This document shows positions 5,527 to 10,502 of a DNA stretch of 10,502 nucleotides, in pieces. Made by a program: the position numbers and the translations under genes. Within the stretch, counting starts at the first letter, position 1; every line of letters begins with the position of its first letter. The DNA is from Actinobacteria bacterium UBA5182. Its GTDB lineage: Bacteria > Actinomycetota > UBA4738. The stretch covers positions 2,470 to 12,971 of the forward strand of contig DHWM01000062.1 of the NCBI GenBank assembly GCA_002413185.1. Direction: 5' to 3'. Below the pieces are notes generated by a model. That model was not told the origin of the DNA, did not search any database, and was given only the letters and a program-made list of their open reading frames with translations.

Positions 5527-7260
5527 ATGCACATCCAGACCGATCGCTCGAACGTCCTCGTGCTTGGGGCTGGGGGAGCCGGGCTGCGCGCCGCCATCGC
5601 GGCCCGCGAGTCAGGGGCGGATGTCGTGGTGGTCGGCAAGCGGGGACGGCGTGATGCCCACACGGTGATCGCGGCCGGGGGCATCAACGCCGCACTCGGC
5701 ACGCGCGATCCGGAAGACTCCTGGGAGCAGCACTTCGCCGACACGTTCCGCGAGGGGTATCTCCTGAGCCATCCCCGGGTGGTCGAGATCATGGCTCGCG
5801 AGGCGCCGGAGGCAGTGCTCCAGCTCGCGGACTGGGGCTGTGCCTTCGCCCGCCTGCCCGACGGACGGCTCGACCAGCGATACTTCGGCGCCCACACCTA
5901 CCGCCGGACCTGCTACGCCGGCGACGAGACGGGTCGCGAGATCATCCGCACGCTGGCCGATTGGGCCGAGGCCGCCGGCGTCAGGTTCGCCGACCGCCAC
6001 TACGCCTCGTCGCTTCTGGTGGCCGACGGCCGTTGCTTCGGTGCGTTCGTGTTCGACCTGCATACGGCAGAACGGACCGCGTTCCTGGCTGATGCGACCA
6101 TCGTCTGCACGGGCGGGCACACCTCGCTGTGGCACCGGAACACCTCGCGGGCCGACGAGAACTGGGGCGAGGGGATGTCGCTCGCCCTCCGTGCGGGATG
6201 CCGGCTCATGGACATGGAGTTCGTGCAGTTCCATCCCACCGGCCTCGTCGCGCCCGAGGACGTGGCCGGGACCCTGGTGACCGAGGCGGTGCGGGGCGAG
6301 GGCGGCCGGTTGTTCAATTCGCGGGGCGAGCGGTTCATGGAGCGCTACGACCCCGCGCGGATGGAGCTCTCCACGCGGGACCGCGTCGCGCTGGCCAATT
6401 ACACGGAGATCCTCGCCGGCAGAGGCGGGCCGAACGGCGGGGTGTTCCTCGACATCTCGCACCGTGGCTCGGACTACATCCGGGAAAAGCTGCCCCGGAT
6501 GTACAAGCAGTTGCTGGCCTTTCAGGGCCTCGACATCAGCAAGGATCCGATGGAGGTCGCGCCGACCGCCCACTACTCGATGGGCGGGATCGCCGTCGAA
6601 CCCGAGACGCACGCGACCGACCTCGAGCGGCTGTTCGCGGCGGGGGAGTGCGCATCCGGACTCCATGGAGCCAATCGCCTGGGCGGGAACTCGCTGGTCG
6701 ACATCCTCGTGTTCGGTCGCCGCGCCGGGGCGGCCGCGGCCGGATTGAGGGAGGCCCGTCCCGTTGACCCACCGCCGGGCGTCATCGAGGCGGCGAGCGC
6801 GGATCTGGACGGGTTGGCGAAGCCGGGCAAAGGATCCGGTCGAGAGATCCGGCGGCGGCTGCGGGAGCTGATGTGGGAGAAGGCCGGAGTGGTGCGTGAC
6901 GAGGTTCGGCTCAGCGCCGGCCTTGGCGAGTTGAAGGAGCTCCGCTCATCGTTCGAGGAGGCAGGTCCGGAGGGGAACGATCGGCTTGCTCTGGCCCGCA
7001 CGCTGGATCTTCGTGCAGGGCTCGAGACCGCGGAGGCGACATTCCGGGCGGCGCTCGTCCGAGCGGAGACGCGCGGTTGCCACAACCGTTCGGATCACCC
7101 CGGGCTCGATCAGACGCTCGTCGCGAACTCCTACGTCCGGCGGGCCCCCGACGGGTCGCTCGAGGTCGAGACGCGGCCGGTTCCGCCCATCCCGCAGGGG
7201 CTCCGGACATGGGCCGTGACCGAACTCGTCGAGGAGACCAGCGAGCACCTCCTCGAGTGA
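5527..7260 (+). CDS. Succinate dehydrogenase/fumarate reductase-type FAD flavoprotein (SdhA/FrdA-like)
   Basis: The 577-residue protein has the full length of the SdhA/FrdA/NadB superfamily, which interconverts succinate and fumarate (or, for NadB, oxidises aspartate) with FAD. The Rossmann loop is GAGGAG (14-19). DAHTVIAAGGINAAL puts His45 where SdhA/FrdA attach FAD covalently, whereas NadB has no such His. Further family motifs are FHPTG (235-239), RGEGG (256-260), STRD with Arg284, HYSMGG (His349) and GLHGANRLGGNSLVD (His380, Arg384), the dicarboxylate-site residues. The YAGDETGREI stretch is closer to NadB wording, so substrate is not certain. The helical C-terminal domain ends without the usual dehydrogenase tail. 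The start is ATG 5527 with a weak GGAG at 5520-5523. No iron-sulfur subunit or membrane anchor follows, so its electron partner is encoded elsewhere or differs. Confidence 0.85.
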   Translation: MHIQTDRSNVLVLGAGGAGLRAAIAARESGADVVVVGKRGRRDAHTVIAAGGINAALGTRDPEDSWEQHFADTFREGYLLSHPRVVEIMAREAPEAVLQLADWGCAFARLPDGRLDQRYFGAHTYRRTCYAGDETGREIIRTLADWAEAAGVRFADRHYASSLLVADGRCFGAFVFDLHTAERTAFLADATIVCTGGHTSLWHRNTSRADENWGEGMSLALRAGCRLMDMEFVQFHPTGLVAPEDVAGTLVTEAVRGEGGRLFNSRGERFMERYDPARMELSTRDRVALANYTEILAGRGGPNGGVFLDISHRGSDYIREKLPRMYKQLLAFQGLDISKDPMEVAPTAHYSMGGIAVEPETHATDLERLFAAGECASGLHGANRLGGNSLVDILVFGRRAGAAAAGLREARPVDPPPGVIEAASADLDGLAKPGKGSGREIRRRLRELMWEKAGVVRDEVRLSAGLGELKELRSSFEEAGPEGNDRLALARTLDLRAGLETAEATFRAALVRAETRGCHNRSDHPGLDQTLVANSYVRRAPDGSLEVETRPVPPIPQGLRTWAVTELVEETSEHLLE

Positions 7261-7388
7261 ACGAGCGTAGGATCGGCCGCTCCGTCTCGACCCGCGGTTC
7301 TTGGCACTCCATTTCCGGGGATCGCGGCGTTCGGTGGAGGTGACGAATGACTCAGCGCGAGGACCGTCGTCAGTGCTAGACCGACCGA

Positions 7389-7636
7389 GTGAAGCGACGC
7401 CTCGTCCGGCTGCTCCAGAAATACGTCTTGAATCCACCGGTCAAGGCCGCCCTCGCCCTCGGCAGCGTGCCTCCCACCCACGCGCTGCTCGAAACGATCG
7501 GACGCACGACCGGCAAGCCCAGGCGCAACCCCGTCGGCAACGGCCTCTCCTATGACGGACGCACGTTCTGGCTGGTCGCCGAATAGGCCGCGACGCCGGC
7601 TACGTAAAGAACATCCTCGCCACCCCCAACATCCGG
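7389..7636 (+). pseudogene. F420-dependent (DDN-type) nitroreductase family protein, broken
   Basis: From GTG 7389 the frame reads KRRLVRLLQKYVLNPPVKAA, then GRTTGKPRRNPVGNGL and the strand FWLVAE, the N-terminal half of a DDN/F420H2-dependent nitroreductase-like split-barrel protein (family length about 130-150). A TAG at 7584-7586 ends it after 65 codons. In the next frame the family continues immediately with GRDAGYVKNILATPNIR (7586-7636), so a small deletion replaced the expected 'EHGR' codons. After ATPNIR the similarity stops. The missing half contains the strands that complete the F420 site, so no activity is expected. The upstream context GCTAG, nine bases, then GTG repeats the leaderless layout seen at 9231, but the sixth hexamer base is C, not T. 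Confidence 0.65.
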
Positions 7637-7764
7637 GACGAGCTGCATTACGTGAGGAACCTTCCGGAATGCGTCCGGATGGCGATCGCGGCCAACGCTC
7701 CAGGCCTCGCGGGCAAGCTGGTGGAGGGTGTCCAGCCCACGTACCCGCTGCACGAGCACGCCCT
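7637..7764 (+). other. Open, unassigned stretch between the nitroreductase and transposase remnants
   Basis: The frame that carries the DDN continuation stays open and reads DELHYVRNLPECVRMAIAAN, then APGLAGKLVEGVQPTYPLHE. It looks protein-like (no stop, balanced composition) but I do not recognise it, and it does not belong to the DDN fold. It may be a scrap of a third gene. Confidence 0.3.
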
Positions 7765-7905
7765 CGCCGCAGACACGCCGAAACCCGTGTCCTGGTGCTC
7801 GTCGCCGACCTGGACGTGCAGGTCCTGACCGAAGACGGAGAGCTGCTCCGGGCGTTGACCCTCGATCCGAGCCGCGACTACCAGCCCCTGAACAGATCGC
7901 TGTAA
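7765..7905 (+). pseudogene. IS481-type transposase, C-terminal tail remnant
   Basis: The frame from about 7765 reads RRRHAETRVLVLVADLDVQV, then LTEDGELLRALTLDPSRDYQ, ending PLNRSL and TAA at 7903-7905. This 'HAxTRVLLLVADLDVRVL...GELLRxLTLDPxRDYQP' ending is the characteristic beta-rich tail of IS481-family transposases, found after the DDE core. The core, including the catalytic triad, is absent. The same frame upstream of 7765 is Arg/Pro-rich and non-coding in character. It is a fossil of a former insertion. Confidence 0.65.
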
Positions 7906-7936
7906 CGCACCGCCGCCCGAGCCGCAGACTCGCTTT

Positions 7937-8161
7937 TTGGCAAGACCAAAGGCGCGGCTGACCAAAGAGCAACGTCGAATCGTCGAGGCGTCGAGGGTCA
8001 ACGCGGCCCTGCTCGCGGGGGATGAGGCGGAGCGGGCCCAGTTGCTGGGTCAGGCAGAGAGAGCAAGAGTTCCGAAGGAAGCCATCGCAGGCGCGTTGGG
8101 AACCGTCCGAGCAACCGTCTACAACAGACTCCGGAAGCTCAGAGAACCAAGCGGCTCATGA
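7937..8161 (+). CDS. Small helix-turn-helix domain protein
   Basis: The product has 74 residues and is strongly helical. The N-terminus is basic (ARPKARLTKEQRRIVEASR), and the middle is an Ala/Glu-rich helix (ALLAGDEAERAQLLGQAERA). The C-terminus, VPKEAIAGALGTVRATVYNR followed by LRKLREPSGS, fits a resolvase/homeodomain-like HTH ('IAxALGVSRATVYxRL'). The start is a TTG (7937) with no clear ribosome site. The frame is open upstream without a better start, so the N-terminus could be truncated. A DNA-binding role is inferred. The stop overlaps that of the convergent gene at 8156-8161. It may be an independent small regulator, or debris of a mobile element given the IS481 tail 31 bases upstream. 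Confidence 0.5.
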   Translation: MARPKARLTKEQRRIVEASRVNAALLAGDEAERAQLLGQAERARVPKEAIAGALGTVRATVYNRLRKLREPSGS

Positions 8162-8455
8162 CGGCTTCGTGTCGTCGAGGGGAGCCACGACTTCCTCGGC
8201 GTGTTCCTCGTCGACGTTCCAGCTGAAGATGTAGCCCTGCGGTTTGGACAGCGGCCCATTCGAACTGTGCCAGCCGTCGTAGCTCTCGACTTCGGGTTCG
8301 CCTCGGATGCCCTCTTTGCGGGCAACGGCCATCGCCTCGGCGCGGCAGGCATCAAGCGTGAGGCGGCTGCCGATTCGAGGCATGGTGATCCGGTAATTCG
8401 GCACGGGCCAAGAATACGCCCGAGTGTTGAAGGCGACGTACGGCGGGAGGGGCAT
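8156..8455 (-). CDS. Small hypothetical protein downstream of the NfuA-like gene
   Basis: The product has 99 residues, with ATG at 8455 just 14 bases after the stop of the NfuA-like gene and a GGCGGGGG tract upstream that can serve as ribosome site. The frame could be extended to 8617 but that part overlaps the NfuA-like gene in another frame and is a shadow. The protein is soluble, without signal peptide or membrane segment. It contains YVAFNTRAYSWPVPNYRI, a helical middle (LDACRAEAMAVARKEGI) and an aromatic C-terminal half (ESYDGWHSSNGPL, GYIFSWNVDEEHAEEVV). I do not recognise the family. Tight coupling to the NfuA-like gene suggests co-transcription. Confidence 0.65.
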   Translation of the reverse strand: MPLPPYVAFNTRAYSWPVPNYRITMPRIGSRLTLDACRAEAMAVARKEGIRGEPEVESYDGWHSSNGPLSKPQGYIFSWNVDEEHAEEVVAPLDDTKPS

Positions 8456-8469
8456 GTGGCCCCCGCCCG

Positions 8470-9174
8470 TTACTTCTTGGCGGCCTCGAAGTAGGGACTG
8501 GTCCCGCTGGCGTGGTCGGTGACGTCGAGCACCCTCGTGATCTCGGGGACGAGCTCCTTGATGGCAACCTCGATCCCCTGGCCAAGCGTGACGGTTGCCA
8601 TGCTGCAACCCTGGCATCCTCCGCTCAGTCGGAGGTAGGCCGTGTTGTCCTCTACCGCCACCAACTCGGCGTGGCCCCCGTGGGCCGCGATGCTCGGGTT
8701 GATCTGCCGGTCCAGGACCATCATGACCCGCTGGGCCACGGCGCCGGAGAGATCGGCCTTCAGATCGGCCGGCGGACGGCTGCCAACCGCAGGGCTGCTC
8801 GGGCCGACCGGCATGATGGGGAGCGGGCTCCCGATGGTCGGCCTCGGGCGGTTGGGGTTGGTGATCGCCCAGCCCGCATGGTCGAATTCGACCACCCAGT
8901 CGATGCTCGCTCCGCGGAGATTCTCAACGCTGTTCGGTGGGATGGCGATCGTCGGGTCGTCGTCACCGAGCACTGTGTCCCAGGGCGTTACGGCCTCCCG
9001 GAGCTGGAAATACATGTCGTAGGTGTACTCGCCCTCCACGACGCCGGTCACCTCCACCCAAAGCACAAGGCGCTCGGGGTGCGGATCCTCTGTTCTGAGC
9101 TCGAGCAGCTTCTGGCGTGCCGTCGGCGAGATCCTAAGGATCGGCTCCAGGGAGGCTTGGTCCTCTGCGGTCAT
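8470..9174 (-). CDS. NfuA/NifU-domain iron-sulfur cluster carrier protein
   Basis: The 234-residue protein has two domains. The N-terminal part (about 14-108, RISPTARQKLLELR ... VVEFDHAGWAITNPN) is a HesB/IscA-like A-type domain without any of the three cluster-binding Cys, as in the degenerate N-terminal domain of NfuA. After a Pro/Gly linker (109-135) the NifU C-terminal domain (about 150-222) carries the cluster-binding pair Cys187-x-x-Cys190 in LSGGCQGCSMATVTLGQGIE. Such proteins hold a [4Fe-4S] cluster at a dimer interface and pass it to apo-enzymes in the cytoplasm. The start is ATG 9174, with GGAGGGGGG at 9182-9190, seven bases upstream. The GTG at 9210 would add 12 residues. It is the first gene of a two-gene minus-strand unit and divergent from the ATP-grasp gene. 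Confidence 0.85.
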   Translation of the reverse strand: MTAEDQASLEPILRISPTARQKLLELRTEDPHPERLVLWVEVTGVVEGEYTYDMYFQLREAVTPWDTVLGDDDPTIAIPPNSVENLRGASIDWVVEFDHAGWAITNPNRPRPTIGSPLPIMPVGPSSPAVGSRPPADLKADLSGAVAQRVMMVLDRQINPSIAAHGGHAELVAVEDNTAYLRLSGGCQGCSMATVTLGQGIEVAIKELVPEITRVLDVTDHASGTSPYFEAAKK

Positions 9175-9203
9175 TCCTCCACCCCCCTCCGCGCGAGCAG
9201 TCG

Positions 9204-9227
9204 GAGCCACCGTTGGGACGGCGGCTC
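9204..9227. promoter_or_regulatory. Dyad symmetry in the divergent intergenic region (operator candidate)
   Basis: GAGCC-A-CCGT (9204-9213) and ACGG-C-GGCTC (9218-9227) are inverted copies with one central mismatch (A/C) around a TGGG spacer. The dyad lies between the NfuA-like start (9174) and the ATP-grasp GTG (9245), just upstream of the candidate -10 at 9233, where a regulator could affect both directions. It is not followed by a T-run and is not placed as a terminator. Confidence 0.35.
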
Positions 9228-9232
9228 GTAGC

Positions 9233-9238
9233 TAGGAT
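9233..9238 (+). promoter_or_regulatory. Candidate -10 element for a leaderless ATP-grasp transcript
   Basis: TAGGAT matches TAnnnT and is followed by six bases (ACATTC) and then the GTG start at 9245, so transcription would begin at the start codon. No Shine-Dalgarno sequence lies before the GTG. A matching -35 is not obvious; TTGGGA (9213-9218) is too close at 14 bases. Confidence 0.45.
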
Positions 9239-9244
9239 ACATTC

Positions 9245-10471
9245 GTGGCTCGTCTGCTCCTCCTGTTGCCCACCTCCACCTACCGAGCCGGGGATTTCCT
9301 TCAGGCGGCCCGGGAACTCGGGGCCGAGGTCGTGGTGGCCTCCGAGCGCAAGCAGGCACTGGCCGGGGTCATGGGCCATCGGGCCCTCACGGTGAGCTGC
9401 AGGAACCCCGACCAGGCCGCGGACAGGATCGCCCGGCTGGCGGCCCGAAAGCCCCTAGACGCGGTGGTGGCCGTCGACGACGAGGGCGTGCTGGTCGCCG
9501 CGCTGGCAGGACAGCGGTTGGGGCTGGCCCACAACCCGCCCGATGCTGCTGCACGGAGCCGGGACAAGGCCGCCATGCGCCGAGCCTTAAGGGACGCCGG
9601 GGTGCCCCAGCCCGAGTTCCAGATGGCCGGCCCGGATGTGGATGTCGCCGGGCTTGCCGCCGAGGTGGGCCTTCCCTGCGTGCTCAAGCCGGTCTCGCTC
9701 TCGGGCAGCCGGGGCATCATCCGGGCCGACGATCCGGAGGCGGCGGTCGTCGCCGCGAAACGGGTCCGGGCGATCCTGGCCGACGCGGGCGAGGATCCGG
9801 ACGCCCCGTTGCTCGTCGAGCGATACCTCCCAGGTGATGAAGTCGCGGTCGAGGGCCTGCTTCGGGGTGGGGCCCTCGAGCCCCTCGCGGTGTTCGACAA
9901 GCCCGATCCGCTGGAGGGCCCCTACTTCGAGGAAACGATCTACGTCACCCCGTCCCGCCTACCTCCGGGGACGCTGGACACGATCGTCCGAATGACGGCC
10001 GACGCGGCCGCGGCGCTGGGGCTCGTGGAGGGGCCGATCCACGCCGAGCTTCGGACCGATGGGGGCCGGGCCTGGGTTCTCGAGCTGGCCGCGCGCTCCA
10101 TCGGCGGCCTGTGCTCACGCTCGCTGCGCTTCGGGGTAGGCGTCACGCTGGAGGAGGTGATCCTGCGCCACGCACTGGGGCTTCCCCTCGAGGACCTGCG
10201 GCGCGAGTCGGCGGCCTCGGGGGTGATGATGATCCCCATCCCTCGGGACGGGATCCTCGAGGAGGTGCGGGGACAGGACCGGGCCCGCGCCGTCCCGGGA
10301 ATCGCGGGGCTCGAACTCACCATCGGGCCCGGACGGCACGTGGTGCCCCTGCCTGAGGGCGACCGATACCTCGGCTTCCTCTTCGCTCGGGCCGAGAATC
10401 CGGAGGGGGTCGAGCATGCGCTCCGCACCGCGCATGGCCACTTGGAGATCGTGATCGGCGCACACGATTGA
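9245..10471 (+). CDS. ATP-grasp carboxylate-amine ligase (L-amino acid ligase-like)
   Basis: The 408-residue protein is a complete ATP-grasp enzyme, a family that joins a carboxylate to an amine or thiol through an acyl-phosphate. The N-terminal pre-ATP-grasp domain spans about 1-100. The ATP-grasp fold follows: RDKAAMRRAL (105-114), PCVLKPVSLSGSRG with ATP-binding Lys148 and the glycine-rich loop 153-157, VERYLPGDEVAVEG (Glu192), GPIHAEL (His266, Glu268) and LELAARSIGGLCSRSL (Glu280, Arg284), giving the metal and phosphate ligands. The usual 'ExN' Asn is Ala here, as I recall for the subgroup with EVAARPIGGLC wording. The C-terminal part (about 325-400, ending LGFLFARAENPEGVEHAL) resembles the LAL_C2 domain of dipeptide-forming L-amino acid ligases. 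The substrates cannot be named. The start is GTG 9245, probably leaderless. It stands alone on this strand and is divergent from the NfuA-like gene. Confidence 0.85.
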   Translation: MARLLLLLPTSTYRAGDFLQAARELGAEVVVASERKQALAGVMGHRALTVSCRNPDQAADRIARLAARKPLDAVVAVDDEGVLVAALAGQRLGLAHNPPDAAARSRDKAAMRRALRDAGVPQPEFQMAGPDVDVAGLAAEVGLPCVLKPVSLSGSRGIIRADDPEAAVVAAKRVRAILADAGEDPDAPLLVERYLPGDEVAVEGLLRGGALEPLAVFDKPDPLEGPYFEETIYVTPSRLPPGTLDTIVRMTADAAAALGLVEGPIHAELRTDGGRAWVLELAARSIGGLCSRSLRFGVGVTLEEVILRHALGLPLEDLRRESAASGVMMIPIPRDGILEEVRGQDRARAVPGIAGLELTIGPGRHVVPLPEGDRYLGFLFARAENPEGVEHALRTAHGHLEIVIGAHD

Positions 10472-10502
10472 TCACCCTGGGCCCAATGAGACCTGGTCGC
10501 AT

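Noticed and set aside
5611..6666. Minus-strand 351-codon open frame opposite the flavoprotein
   Set aside because: It is a shadow of the SdhA/FrdA-like gene, whose FAD and substrate motifs are unmistakable on the plus strand.
7230..7255. CGAGGAG/CTCCTCG inverted repeat at the end of the flavoprotein gene
   Set aside because: It lies inside coding sequence made of repeated Glu/Leu codons, has a long loop and no T-run, so terminator function is not supported.
8512..9231. Plus-strand 239-codon open frame opposite the NfuA-like gene
   Set aside because: The minus strand has the NifU CxxC domain and a good ribosome site; the plus frame shows no family features.
1..10502. CRISPR array, tRNA, rRNA, toxin-antitoxin or restriction system
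   Set aside because: No regularly spaced repeats, no tRNA-like cloverleaf or CCA end noticed, and no paired toxin-antitoxin or methylase motifs in any frame. The HNH fragment alone is not evidence for a defence system.

Overview
The DNA is GC-rich with strongly GC-biased third codon positions. GTG and TTG starts are frequent, and several starts sit about six bases below a TAnnnT hexamer, the arrangement of leaderless genes. With an F420-type (DDN) nitroreductase remnant, an actinobacterial-style membrane/cupredoxin/FnIII protein and an IS3 element of a type common in high-GC bacteria, this points to an actinobacterium, probably an environmental lineage. I cannot place it more precisely, and the phylum call is inference.

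Layout. The left edge (1-398, minus) holds the 5' part of an unrecognised gene that runs off the window, followed by the C-terminal scrap of a GNAT acetyltransferase (495-659, minus). A multidomain membrane protein occupies 875-2266. From 2356 to about 4440 is a mobile-element wreck. An HNH-like gene is cut short by an IS3-family element, whose OrfA carries a small frameshifting deletion. Its OrfB is broken inside the catalytic domain and fused in frame to the 3' two-thirds of an unrelated DDE transposase, which itself has a one-base frameshift near its end. From 4440 to 5526 lie a truncated small ORF, a small C2H2 zinc-finger protein (minus) and mostly empty DNA.

The right half holds the intact metabolic genes. 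These are a succinate dehydrogenase/fumarate reductase-type flavoprotein (5527-7260) standing without its usual partners, a two-gene minus-strand unit of an NfuA-like iron-sulfur carrier and a small unknown protein (9174-8156), and a divergent ATP-grasp carboxylate-amine ligase (9245-10471). Between the flavoprotein and the NfuA unit is a patchwork of broken genes (DDN nitroreductase start, IS481-type transposase tail) and a short helix-turn-helix ORF.

No defence system, CRISPR array, tRNA or rRNA was seen. I see no convincing new multi-gene system. The strongest unusual signals are the chimeric transposase ORF, a hairpin over the transposase start, a near-perfect dyad between the NfuA-like and ATP-grasp genes, a repeated leaderless-promoter pattern, and the orphan flavoprotein. 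Many insertion, deletion and frameshift scars suggest an accessory or decaying region between core-like genes.
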